This document shows, in pieces, positions 8,500-15,387 of a stretch of DNA of 30,399 nt (position 1 is the stretch's first letter; each line of letters begins with the position of its first letter). The notes beneath the pieces are model-generated. The model was not told the origin of the DNA. It ran no database searches and saw nothing but the letters and a program-made list of their open reading frames with translations. Position numbers and translations under genes: made by a program. The DNA is from Duncaniella freteri. Lineage in GTDB: Bacteria; Bacteroidota; Bacteroidia; Bacteroidales; Muribaculaceae. The stretch covers positions 1 to 30,399 of the forward strand of contig NZ_SJSA01000004.1 in NCBI RefSeq assembly GCF_004766125.1, given 5' to 3'.

Positions 8500-8609
8500 G
8501 CCGTGTCCCTCTGCGGTCGAGCAACAACGCGAATGCGAATGGCGGTCTCGCGTACTCGAATGCGAATAACGCCGGGACGAACTCGAACACGAACTACGGC
8601 GTGCGGCTG
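8500..8609 (+). other. DGR template repeat (TR)
   Basis: 110 bp that is the adenine-rich parent of VR1 and VR2. It has 25 adenines, none in the first 20 bases, mostly in AAC/AAT codons in VR frame (RVPLRSSNNANANGG, then NANNAGTNSNTN). AAC codons in the TR are the classic design feature, because adenine mutation at the first two positions gives many amino acids but no stop codon. VR/TR identity ends at CGGCGTGCGGCTG. The TR continues ACATTAAGG where the VRs read GCCTTCAG, giving the usual 3' difference that makes transfer one-way. Confidence 0.95.
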
Positions 8610-8773
8610 ACATTAAGGACTATAATCATGGGCGGGTTAACCGCTCTTATTATATAAATCGCCACACTGCAACGTCCACGTGCTGGGCAATGAAAGAGAC
8701 GAGAGGTTAGAGCCTCGGCAACCCTCGCGCAAGCAGAAAGCCGGAACATAACGAAGAGCCCTGAAGGCGCGTC
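8610..8773 (+). ncRNA. DGR RNA spacer between TR and RT
   Basis: 164 nt without a credible gene. It contains near-palindromic GCGGGTTAACCGC (8632-8644) and a G/C-rich segment with pairable GAGG/CCTC pieces (8699-8735). In studied DGRs the RNA downstream of the TR folds, binds the RT-accessory complex and primes cDNA synthesis. That function is inferred; I cannot fold it here. No Avd-like ORF lies in it. Confidence 0.6.
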
Positions 8774-10207
8774 ATGGAGATTCAGTATCCAATTGATAAT
8801 CTTATCCCAGAGATTGTCAGCGACTCCAATATGTATAGTGGCTATGATTATGTAATCAGCCATTTGGAGAGCAAAGAGCAACGGGCCAAATATGCTCCCG
8901 ACAAGGAGCCAAAGACGGAGTATGATTTTAATACTCCCGAAGAATACGCCGCATATCTGGAACAACAGATTTATGCGGCGAAAGTGCGTGATGCTATAAT
9001 CGGCACTCTGAAAAGGCAGATTGCCGATGGCTCTTTTAGGATCACGCTGAAAGATGTAAAGACACTACGGGTTAAGGATGGACCTAAAGAGCGGGAGTGC
9101 CAGGCACCTAAAGTCCCAAAGCGTGTCGGATGCCATTGTATAATGGTGGTGGTTGAGAAATACACTTATCCCTCACTGATTCACAATACGGGAGCCTCTA
9201 TCAAAGGAAGGGGTATGCACTGGATGCACCATATTATTGAGGATGATATTAAGGCGGTGCCGGGACTGTTTACCCACTATTATAAAAATGACATTTCCCA
9301 TTATTACGACAGTATAAGCCAGGAGCGGATGAAATGCGTAATCCGGCAATACATCAGTGACTCCGTTCTGCTTCCGATTCTTGATAGTTTCATAACGCTG
9401 CTCCCCGAAGGACTTTCAAAAGGATTGCGTTCATCGCAGACTTTCGGAAATCTCTTTATTTCGCCGGTCCACCATAAGATGCTCTCTATGGCAGAACGAT
9501 ATTTCATATCAAATGAGGATGGGAGTGTCGAGGTCAGATATCTCTACTACAACTATTGCGATGATACTGCAATCGGGGGCAATGACAAGAAACGGCTCTG
9601 GCAGTTGCGGGATGTCTATGTTGAGGAGATGGCAAAACTCGGTTTGACTGTCAAACCTAACGAGGCGGTTAGACCGCTTACGGATGGTCTTGATATGGTT
9701 GGTTATGTTCATTATCCGACTCACACCCTGCTCCGTAAGAGAACGAAACAAAATGCGGCCCGGAAGCTGGCTAAGGTTAAATCTCGAAAGCGCCGACAAA
9801 AAATCATAGGCTCTTTCAAGGGTATGGCTTGCCATGCTGACTGCAAGCATTTATATTTCAAATTAACACATCATCAAATGCAAAAATTTTCAGAGATGGG
9901 AATTTCCTATACTCCCGCAAACGGAAAGGAAATGCTCCCCGGCAATGTCGTAAGACTCGCCGCCCTCCAGAATAAGACCATCGAGGTTCACAAGTTCGTA
10001 TCCGGGCAGGAAACCGGCTACGGCAAAGACCGATATATCGTATCGTGCCGCGACCCGCAGACGGGAACTTGGATGAAATTCTTCACCTCCTCCGAAGAGA
10101 TGAAACAGATACTCGAAAAAGTTCGCGACGTTGACGGATTTCCATTTGAGACCATCATCCAAAGCGAGGTATTTGACGGAAACAAAGTAAAATACAAGTT
10201 TACCTAA
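8774..10207 (+). CDS. DGR reverse transcriptase
   Basis: A 477-residue RT that copies TR RNA into adenine-mutated cDNA. The palm is visible in order: the first catalytic Asp at residue 173 (KNDISHYYDSI); the DGR-typical motif with S-S-Q at 220-222 (GLSKGLRSSQTFGNL) in place of the QG seen in most RTs; Y-C-D-D at 261-264; and the KPNEAVRPL / GLDMVGYVHYPTHTLLRKR thumb-side segment. A basic stretch (KVKSRKRRQK) ends the catalytic body near residue 343. About 130 further residues (QETGYGKDRYIVSCRD, WMKFFTSSEE) form an extension I cannot assign. ATG 8774 fits the start of conserved sequence. No Avd gene is adjacent, so an accessory protein, if needed, must be elsewhere or built into the extension. 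Confidence 0.95.
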   Translation: MEIQYPIDNLIPEIVSDSNMYSGYDYVISHLESKEQRAKYAPDKEPKTEYDFNTPEEYAAYLEQQIYAAKVRDAIIGTLKRQIADGSFRITLKDVKTLRVKDGPKERECQAPKVPKRVGCHCIMVVVEKYTYPSLIHNTGASIKGRGMHWMHHIIEDDIKAVPGLFTHYYKNDISHYYDSISQERMKCVIRQYISDSVLLPILDSFITLLPEGLSKGLRSSQTFGNLFISPVHHKMLSMAERYFISNEDGSVEVRYLYYNYCDDTAIGGNDKKRLWQLRDVYVEEMAKLGLTVKPNEAVRPLTDGLDMVGYVHYPTHTLLRKRTKQNAARKLAKVKSRKRRQKIIGSFKGMACHADCKHLYFKLTHHQMQKFSEMGISYTPANGKEMLPGNVVRLAALQNKTIEVHKFVSGQETGYGKDRYIVSCRDPQTGTWMKFFTSSEEMKQILEKVRDVDGFPFETIIQSEVFDGNKVKYKFT

Positions 10208-10261
10208 GAATCAGCTTTTCGGTCATTTGGCTCAACCTGCCGTTTTTCGTTGTATATTAGC

Positions 10262-10277
10262 GCAAAAATCATTTTGC
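10262..10277 (+). other. Small hairpin at the start of the next gene
   Basis: GCAAAA-ATCA-TTTTGC ends one base before ATG 10279 and would cover the ribosome-binding region. It may tune translation. Confidence 0.3.
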
Positions 10278-10278
10278 A

Positions 10279-10785
10279 ATGAAAAAGATATACGGCGCCA
10301 AAGAGCGGCAAGATGGCTTATACTCTATCGGCCGCAACAAATGGGAGGTGTTCTTCGGGTTCTGGAAAGACAATGAAGAAGATGAAAACGGCTTCAACCT
10401 CCGCAAAAAATACACCAAGAAGCCGACAAATGAGGAGATTATCAGCGACATCTTCGATGCTCTGAACAAGATGTGCGATGATAAAATCCTCTCCGGCCAT
10501 ACATTCAAAGGTATGCCCGTGTGGTTGTCTAAGGAGAATCAGAGCAACTACGAGACAGCCCGGAACATTGCCCGTGATACCAACGGGGAATCTCTGCCGG
10601 AAACATTCAAGTTTGGCGGCGATTTCGACTTGTACCTCTACGACTTCAAGACATTTGAAGATATTGATGATTTCTATATGGGCTGTTACCGATTCATCAA
10701 GCAGTGTCTTGCCGAGTGTTGGGCGTACAAAGCCGAGGCGTTGGCATTATTCCCGGTTGCGAACATAAGCCTGCCGGAGTTATGA
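10279..10785 (+). CDS. DUF4376-like tail-associated protein
   Basis: 168 residues, soluble and acidic. The stretch MCDDKILSGHTFKGMPVWLS, then NQSNYETARNIA, LPETFKFGGDF and FETIDDFYMGC-like helices, resembles DUF4376-type proteins. These often sit next to phage tail-fibre genes and share the pattern I-L-S-G-(F)-x-W/F-x-G-x-x-V-W-L-S...NQ-N-Y. Function of that family is not established; tail-fibre assembly is a common guess. It follows the RT by 71 nt and overlaps the next start by ATGA, so it is co-translated with the membrane protein. Family match is from memory of motif shape, not a search. Confidence 0.55.
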   Translation: MKKIYGAKERQDGLYSIGRNKWEVFFGFWKDNEEDENGFNLRKKYTKKPTNEEIISDIFDALNKMCDDKILSGHTFKGMPVWLSKENQSNYETARNIARDTNGESLPETFKFGGDFDLYLYDFKTFEDIDDFYMGCYRFIKQCLAECWAYKAEALALFPVANISLPEL

Positions 10786-11246
10786 TAGCCAGTGTCGTTA
10801 TTTCGGCTGTCTTATTTGCGGCATTGATTATCGGCTATGCGTTGAGGCATAAGCATCCCGAATCATTGAGCGCGATTTATTACGGAATGGCAAACGGGTG
10901 GATGTTCCCACTTACTCTCGGAGTTTGTGCCGGGCTCATTATCGCGCCGATGTTTGAGATTACGCCGGAGAGGTTTCAGTTCCTTGTGTTCCTGCTTATG
11001 GCAGGTGCCATGTTTGTTGCCGCAAGTCCTAAGTATCGTGATGGTCTTGATGGCCCGGTACATTATACCTCTGCCATAATTATGTGTGCTGCTCTATTGG
11101 CATGGGTGATAGCAATGGGATATTTTCCATATTTCGGGATTACCGGAGGGATTGTAGGACTATTCAAGCGGAGGTATCTCGTATATGCCTTTGAGGTCGG
11201 GATGCTGGTCAATTTATTCTATGTCTTGATTTTTGAATTAGTGTAA
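10782..11246 (+). CDS. Unknown integral membrane protein
   Basis: 154 residues starting at ATG 10782, which overlaps the previous stop as ATGA (10782-10785). About five hydrophobic helices: IASVVISAVLFAALIIGYAL, FPLTLGVCAGLIIAPMF, FLVFLLMAGAMFVAA, SAIIMCAALLAWVIAMGYF and GMLVNLFYVLIF. No motif I recognise. Position between the tail/DGR block and the lysis terminator is compatible with a phage membrane accessory protein. It ends just before a strong terminator. Confidence 0.7.
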   Translation: MIASVVISAVLFAALIIGYALRHKHPESLSAIYYGMANGWMFPLTLGVCAGLIIAPMFEITPERFQFLVFLLMAGAMFVAASPKYRDGLDGPVHYTSAIIMCAALLAWVIAMGYFPYFGITGGIVGLFKRRYLVYAFEVGMLVNLFYVLIFELV

Positions 11247-11267
11247 TATATTAGTGAGTATGTGCAT

Positions 11268-11310
11268 GAGATGGTGCGAATCGAAAGGTTCGTGCCATCT
11301 CGCTTTTTTT
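11268..11310 (+). terminator. Strong rho-independent terminator closing the tail/DGR operon
   Basis: 13-bp stem (11268-11280 with 11289-11301, two G-T pairs), 8-nt loop TCGAAAGG, then GC and seven T. It separates the structural/DGR genes from the lysis genes. Confidence 0.9.
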
Positions 11311-11371
11311 GCAAGTCGCTTAAATAGGGCGATTTAAGGTGTTTTGCTTATGTCGGTTTTTCGGCAATTCG

Positions 11372-11401
11372 TTGAATGAGTGGCTTATTCACTTACTTTT
11401 G
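11372..11401 (+). promoter_or_regulatory. Lysis-cassette promoter (-33 TTG / -7 TACTTTTG)
   Basis: TTG at 11372-11374 and TACTTTTG at 11394-11401 with 19 bp between, a textbook Bacteroidetes sigma-ABfr spacing. It lies 16 nt before ATG 11418. This rules out the longer start at 11376, which would sit inside the promoter. Confidence 0.75.
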
Positions 11402-11417
11402 GGCAAAAATAAGACTT

Positions 11418-11681
11418 ATGAAGATAGCCAACGATAAAATCAAACATTTCTCGGCTTGCGCCGTAGTATCATTCACAGCATCAGCCATAGAGTTTAATGC
11501 GGAATATCACAACGCATGGATCGCCGGTTTTATCGCTGGCATGGCTATCGGTGTCGGCAAGGAGTATGGTGATAAATGTGCCATAGGAAACAAATGGGAT
11601 TGGTCAGACATAGGTGCCGATGCTCTCGGTTCGGTTGTCGGTGCGACACTTGGCTCCCTTTTCACATTACTGAAACATTAA
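11418..11681 (+). CDS. YfiM/DUF2279-like membrane protein, first gene of lysis cassette
   Basis: 87 residues from ATG 11418. It has the signature D-K-I-K-H-F near the N-terminus, G-x-x-x-G-x-G-K-E-Y-G-D in the middle and W-D-W-S-D-I-G-A-D-A-L-G-S-V-V-G-A at the C-terminus. That is the DK-H / GKE-D / W-D--AD-G pattern of DUF2279 (E. coli YfiM). Gly/Ala-rich helices suggest membrane insertion. The family's function is unknown, though it occurs next to lysis genes in Bacteroidetes phages. 11 nt precede the holin gene. Confidence 0.65.
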   Translation: MKIANDKIKHFSACAVVSFTASAIEFNAEYHNAWIAGFIAGMAIGVGKEYGDKCAIGNKWDWSDIGADALGSVVGATLGSLFTLLKH

Positions 11682-11692
11682 ATCTTTAAGAC

Positions 11693-12169
11693 ATGAACCA
11701 TATCTCTGAATTTCTCCGCTGGGTGTTCACGGCTATTGGAGCCATAGTAGCAATACTTGAACCAACATTGCCATATCTCATCATTTGCACCCTTATGATA
11801 TTCGCCGACTGTTTCACCGCCTGGCAACTATCCAAACGAGCCAGAAAAGCTCATCCCGAAAGAGTGAGCGACGACGGCAAAAAATTCAAATCTCAACATT
11901 TCGGCAAGGTCATAATGACGGTGTTGAAAGCATGGGCTCTTATCATCATGGCGTTTCTCATGCAGAAGCACATCACCGATGGTTTGCCTATCGACCTTAC
12001 CAAAGTGGCAGCCGGAGCGATATGCTTTTGGCAGTTGTGGTCCATCCTTGAGAACGAGTCCAGTTGTAACGGCGCAAAGTGGGCGAAACTTCTTCAGCGC
12101 ATCGTTGTCGATAAGACCGAGCGGCACTTTGACATAGACCTGTCCGAAATCAAATCTAAAACTGAATAA
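11693..12169 (+). CDS. Phage holin
   Basis: 158 residues. Two N-terminal hydrophobic helices (VFTAIGAIVAILEPTLPYLI and an adjoining CTLMIFADCFTA) and a third, ALIIMAFLM, at about residues 84-92. The middle helix carries D and the motif L-M-I-F-A-D-C-F-T-A-W typical of toxin-secretion/phage-lysis holins. A charged tail follows. It sits one base before the endolysin start (12171), with stop and start in TAAT-ATG arrangement. Holins form inner-membrane holes that release or activate the endolysin. Confidence 0.75.
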   Translation: MNHISEFLRWVFTAIGAIVAILEPTLPYLIICTLMIFADCFTAWQLSKRARKAHPERVSDDGKKFKSQHFGKVIMTVLKAWALIIMAFLMQKHITDGLPIDLTKVAAGAICFWQLWSILENESSCNGAKWAKLLQRIVVDKTERHFDIDLSEIKSKTE

Positions 12170-12170
12170 T

Positions 12171-12899
12171 ATGACTACAATCAAGAAAGGTAGCCGGGGC
12201 GATGATGTGAAGAAGCTCCAGCAGGCATTGAACAAAGCCTGCAACTGCGGTCTGAGCGAAGATGGTGTTTTCGGTGCAAAAACGGAAACCGCTTTGAAGG
12301 ACTATCAAAGGAAATATGGACTGACTCCCGATGGGATAGCCGGCCCCAAGACCTGGAGCAAGTTGGGCTATTCAACATCGGAGGTGCCTATGTCCCGTCT
12401 CATCGACGAGATTATTCTCCATTGTTCCGCCACCAAAGAGGGCGTGAACTTCACAAGCGACTCGGTCAATGCCGCCCACAAAGCGCGCAAGTTCTCAACC
12501 TATGTTGATTCCAAGACCGGGAAGACACTTTACATCGGATATCACTTCTATATCCGTCTTGACGGAACAATAGAGGAGTGCCGCCCCATAAACGTGCGCG
12601 GATGCCATGCGGTCAATCATAATGCACGCTCCATCGGCATCTGCTATGCCGGCGGTCTTGACAAAGCGGACACCAACGGCACGAAGATAAAGGACACAAG
12701 AACACCGGCCCAGAAAGCAGCAATCCTATCACTCTGCAAGCGACTGATTGCCGAGTATCCGACAATTAAGCGCATCATCGGGCACCGCGATACATCGCCC
12801 GACCTCAACGGCAATGGAGTTATTGAGCCGTTTGAGTATATCAAAGGCTGTCCGTGCTTTGACGCTATCCCGGAGTACAAACATCTTTTCAAAGTATGA
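12171..12899 (+). CDS. Endolysin: peptidoglycan-binding domain + N-acetylmuramoyl-L-alanine amidase
   Basis: 242 residues. Residues about 5-66 are a PG_binding_1 domain (SRGDDVKKLQQAL, DGVFGAKTETALKDYQ, LTPDGIAGPKTW). Residues about 76-235 are an Amidase_2 domain: H84 (IILHCSAT), Y124-H125 (GYHFYI), H205 (IIGHRDTSP) and C229 (CPCFD). The zinc ligands are likely H84, H205 and C229. It cleaves the amide between MurNAc and L-Ala. There is no signal peptide, so it depends on the holin. Residues 207-222 (DTSPDLNGNGVIEPFE) have a Ca-site-like Asp/Asn-rich look. Confidence 0.92.
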   Translation: MTTIKKGSRGDDVKKLQQALNKACNCGLSEDGVFGAKTETALKDYQRKYGLTPDGIAGPKTWSKLGYSTSEVPMSRLIDEIILHCSATKEGVNFTSDSVNAAHKARKFSTYVDSKTGKTLYIGYHFYIRLDGTIEECRPINVRGCHAVNHNARSIGICYAGGLDKADTNGTKIKDTRTPAQKAAILSLCKRLIAEYPTIKRIIGHRDTSPDLNGNGVIEPFEYIKGCPCFDAIPEYKHLFKV

Positions 12900-12903
12900 G
12901 CCG

Positions 12904-13437
12904 ATGAAGAACCTTGTTATAATCGTGGTATCACTTGCCTCTCTCATGCTTTCCGGGTGCCACTCATCTAAGCAGATGTTACCCTCAACGCCCGTCATTG
13001 TCAACAATACGGATAGCGTCAGGATTGAATATATCGAGACCGTCAGGATTGATACCGTTACCATTGAGGTGCCGGTTCCGATGGAATCAGCAAAGCAGGT
13101 AGTGCCGGATAGCACGAGCCACCTTGAAACATCTCTCGCCGAGTCCGACGCTTGGATAAATGAAGATGGTACACTCGGCCACTCGATCAAGAACAAGGAG
13201 CAGAAACTGAAAGCCGATGTGCCGGTGCCTGTCAAGGATACAAAGACCAACAACACCGAGGCAACAGTCAGAGAGGTGCCTGTTCCTTATCCCGAGCCGG
13301 TGTATATCGAGCGTGATTTCTCAAAATGGGAATCGTTCCGGCTTGATGCGTTCTGGTATCTTGTGGGATTAGTTTTGATTTCTTTAGGCTGGATTCTACG
13401 AAAGCCTTTGATTACTGCCATTAGGAAATGCTTATAG
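12904..13437 (+). CDS. Candidate unimolecular spanin (lipoprotein with C-terminal TM)
   Basis: 177 residues from ATG 12904, 4 nt after the endolysin stop. The N-terminal lipoprotein signal ends in LSGC with Cys19. The middle is Val/Pro/Glu-rich and periplasmic in character (VRIDTVTIEVPVPM, EVPVPYPEPVYIE). The C-terminus has one clear hydrophobic helix (FWYLVGLVLISLGWIL) and a short basic tail. An outer-membrane lipid anchor plus an inner-membrane helix in one chain, straight after holin and endolysin, is the layout of u-spanins such as T1 gp11, which fuse inner and outer membranes. Sequence similarity to known spanins is not apparent to me. Confidence 0.65.
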   Translation: MKNLVIIVVSLASLMLSGCHSSKQMLPSTPVIVNNTDSVRIEYIETVRIDTVTIEVPVPMESAKQVVPDSTSHLETSLAESDAWINEDGTLGHSIKNKEQKLKADVPVPVKDTKTNNTEATVREVPVPYPEPVYIERDFSKWESFRLDAFWYLVGLVLISLGWILRKPLITAIRKCL

Positions 13438-13455
13438 CAATTTTGATTATGTGTG

Positions 13456-13496
13456 AAAAGAGCCACGTTGTGAAACGCGGCTCTTTTGCTATGCGA
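13456..13496 (+). terminator. Terminator after lysis cassette
   Basis: Arms AAAAGAGCCACG (13456-13467) and CGCGGCTCTTTT (13476-13487) pair except for one A-C mismatch, with loop TTGTGAAA. T-run on the plus strand and A-run on the other side make it likely bidirectional. Confidence 0.8.
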
Positions 13497-13527
13497 ACTT
13501 TTAAGAATGTCGTTAGTAATTGGTAGT

Positions 13528-13569
13528 GGAGCGTCTTTGATGATGTAAATTGATGATGTGTGACGCTCC
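13528..13569. repeat. Inverted repeat GGAGCGTC/GACGCTCC with internal direct repeat
   Basis: Perfect 8-bp arms at 13528-13535 and 13562-13569. The 26-bp loop contains TGATGATGT twice (13538-13546, 13551-13559). It abuts a terminator hairpin. Possible protein-binding or recombination site near the integrase; role unknown. Confidence 0.5.
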
Positions 13570-13596
13570 GGGCTGTCGAGATGGCAGCCCTTTTTT
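13570..13596 (+). terminator. Second plus-strand terminator
   Basis: GGGCTG (13570-13575) pairs with CAGCCC (13585-13590), followed by six T. It blocks transcription running from the lysis genes into the oppositely oriented lysogeny block. Confidence 0.8.
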
Positions 13597-13861
13597 ATTT
13601 GGCGAGTGATAGACCGTGATAGGCGAGGAATTTTTCAAGCGTCTCAACTGAGATCCTGCCGAGTTGATTAATTTTTCTCAACCCTTTGGCGGTTTGATTT
13701 ACCAAATCGCCGAGTGTTCTGATTCCTGCTTTTTCAAGAGGGCAAAGGATGCGTAGGGAGATGTCAAACTCTACAAGGTGAGCTTTCAGCAACCTCTCCA
13801 TGTGGAGCCTCGGCTCATCGTATTTGTCAAATTCATTGCTTGTGGAGGGAGTGTCAAACAT
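13595..13861 (-). CDS. Stand-alone RNA polymerase alpha CTD-like protein
   Basis: 88 residues. From residue about 28 the sequence follows the alpha-CTD pattern: L-V-E-F-D-I-S-L-R-I-L-C-P-L-E-K-A-G-I-R-T-L-G-D-L, then LRKINQLGRISVETLEKFL and HGLSL, compared with RpoA L-x-x-S-x-R-x-x-N-x-L...G-I-x-T-x-x-D-L...N-F-G-K-K-S. There is no RpoA N-terminal assembly domain, only about 25 polar residues. A helix-hairpin-helix fold that binds DNA, and perhaps polymerase partners, is expected. Downstream of the integrase on the same strand but separated by a terminator. Could be a transcription modulator, a DNA-binding accessory factor, or possibly an HRDC-like DGR accessory. Function unproven. Confidence 0.65.
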   Translation of the reverse strand: MFDTPSTSNEFDKYDEPRLHMERLLKAHLVEFDISLRILCPLEKAGIRTLGDLVNQTAKGLRKINQLGRISVETLEKFLAYHGLSLAK

Positions 13862-13882
13862 GGCTGATTGAATTGATGGGTT

Positions 13883-13913
13883 AATAAAAAAGCGGAGGGA
13901 ACCACCCCTCCGC
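13883..13913 (-). terminator. Integrase terminator (minus strand)
   Basis: Read on the minus strand: GCGGAGGG (13913-13906), 6-nt loop, CCCTCCGC (13899-13892), then six T. It lies downstream of the integrase stop. Confidence 0.8.
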
Positions 13914-13914
13914 C

Positions 13915-13930
13915 AAAGTCAAACCAATAA
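13915..13930 (+). promoter_or_regulatory. Leader motif copy 1 with a 5-codon ORF
   Basis: AAAGTCAAACCAATAA, the same 16-mer found before three early genes. Here ATG 13941 follows after 10 nt and opens only M-E-R-T-Y-stop (13941-13958). It looks like the leader and start of a gene cut off beside the integrase, or a leader peptide. Confidence 0.55.
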
Positions 13931-13957
13931 GACCTTTCAGATGGAAAGAACTTATTG
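13925..13957. repeat. 33-bp interrupted palindrome, candidate recombination core
   Basis: CAATAAG-nn-CTTTC-nnnnn-GAAAG-nn-CTTATTG with matched spacing, 20 nt from the integrase stop. Paired inverted arms around a short centre are what tyrosine integrases bind at attP, but a transcription-related hairpin is also possible. No host sequence is present to compare. Confidence 0.45.
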
Positions 13958-13976
13958 ATAATGCAAAGTTAACACT

Positions 13977-15152
13977 TTATTTCAGATTATCCAACACCTG
14001 TCGCACGGCTTTTGTAGCTTTATCAGGCGTTACCGAGATATAGGCGTAAAGAGAGGTGCCGCCTTTGTCAACTCTATGGCCCAGGATATAGTCAATGACA
14101 CTCTCACTGATGCCGAGGTCAAAGGCGTGCTGGCTGAATGATTTTCGCGCCGAGTAGAATATGAGTTGTTTGATGCCCGTTATCTCTGCCAACTTGGGCA
14201 TATTGACATCGAAGAAGTAATGACAGTTTGATTTTCTCTGAAACTCCGTTACACGGATGAAACCATCGGTGCCCTTGTGACGGGCAATAATATCCTTAGC
14301 CTCGTCTGGAATACGGAACTCTACAAACTTGTTCATCTTTGGGCGATTCTCGGTCTTTGTCCTAACGTAGTGGATTGTGTCGGTCTGCTCATTGAAATTG
14401 ATGTTGAGCAGATCAATCATGTTGATACCGCCAAGATAGTATGAGAGCATGAAGAGGTCCCGGCATTTCATGATGTTAGGCTTAACGCTCTCTATGTCCC
14501 GGATTTTTCTTACCTCATCTACGGAAAGCCAAGATTGGCGAACCTCCATCTTTGGCAACTCATATCCGGCAAAGGGGTCCACTCGGAACTGCACATAGCC
14601 ACATCGCTTGGCATAGTTTAGCAAGACCATCAGGAACACGAGATAGTTGCGAACAGTAGTGGGTTTCAGCCCGCGTTCACGGAGATACTTGTCGAGTCCC
14701 AGGATTGTCCCGTGTGTAATGTTCTCAACAAGCATCTTCTCGCTGAGGTGCCCGCTGATAGTTTTCCAGATGTTCACATAGCCCTTGTATGTTCCCGGCT
14801 TGATGTGGGCGTTATCCATATACTCCTCGTAGATCGATAATAGGGTGCGGTGCTTATAATTTCCTGCGTTTTTGATTTGGTAAACGAGTTCCGAGCAGGT
14901 CAGACCGTTTGTGTATGCCAAATCATCGATCACGCCTTGATAGCGTTGTAGAAGACCACGGAGTTTGGTATTGAGAATGGCTGCATCCGGTCTTTTGACT
15001 ATTGAGCCATTCTTAAACTCTTTGAGGGATTCGATTGTGATGTCAGTTACTATGTAGCGAGTTTCTCCATTGTGCGCCACTGAGATTCTGACCTTATGCC
15101 GACCACCCTTGAGGACTTTCGCCGGCACAATAACTGCGTTCAAGATTGCCAT
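13977..15152 (-). CDS. int: Tyrosine-type site-specific integrase
   Basis: 391 residues. An N-terminal arm-type/AP2-like DNA-binding segment (HKVRISVAHNGETRYIV, residues 19-35), a SAM-like core-binding domain (about 100-200; SIYEEYMDN, TYKGYVNIWKTI, TVRNYLVFLMVLLNYAKR), and the catalytic domain. In the last, the box I position reads YLGGINMIDLLN (239-250) rather than having the usual Arg; then RTKTENRPK (264-272), Y-S-A-R336-K-S-F-S for the HxxR box (as in many Bacteroidetes enzymes with Y in place of H), L-G-H359 and the nucleophile Y371 or Y369. The missing box I Arg is notable but I cannot exclude that a nearby Arg serves. It catalyses prophage integration/excision. Confidence 0.92.
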   Translation of the reverse strand: MAILNAVIVPAKVLKGGRHKVRISVAHNGETRYIVTDITIESLKEFKNGSIVKRPDAAILNTKLRGLLQRYQGVIDDLAYTNGLTCSELVYQIKNAGNYKHRTLLSIYEEYMDNAHIKPGTYKGYVNIWKTISGHLSEKMLVENITHGTILGLDKYLRERGLKPTTVRNYLVFLMVLLNYAKRCGYVQFRVDPFAGYELPKMEVRQSWLSVDEVRKIRDIESVKPNIMKCRDLFMLSYYLGGINMIDLLNINFNEQTDTIHYVRTKTENRPKMNKFVEFRIPDEAKDIIARHKGTDGFIRVTEFQRKSNCHYFFDVNMPKLAEITGIKQLIFYSARKSFSQHAFDLGISESVIDYILGHRVDKGGTSLYAYISVTPDKATKAVRQVLDNLK

Positions 15153-15189
15153 ATTTCGGACAATTTTTAGGAAATGTTTTTAGCTCAAA

Positions 15190-15365
15190 GGGTCAATTTG
15201 ACGATTGTCGGCTATTGTCAAAAATGACCCGATTTGAAAAGGGTTACTAACAAATCCTATTGAAGTTCAGTTATTTCAGCCTCTTAGAGCGGATTTTACG
15301 GCATATTTACGAAAAATTTGTCGTACTTCTGCGTAGTCGGCTGAAAATCTTGTAATTTCAATAGG
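15190..15365. repeat. Nested inverted repeats upstream of integrase
   Basis: Gene-free 15153-15387. It has GGGTCA/TGACCC (15190-15195, 15225-15230, extended by TTTGAC/GTCAAA), CCTATTGAA/TTCAATAGG (15256-15264, 15357-15365) and, inside the latter, TTTCAGCC/GGCTGAAA (15274-15281, 15339-15346). Candidates are integrase operators, an att site, or a folded 5' leader of the integrase transcript. Confidence 0.6.
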
Positions 15366-15387
15366 TCTTAATTCCGTGCCGACAATT

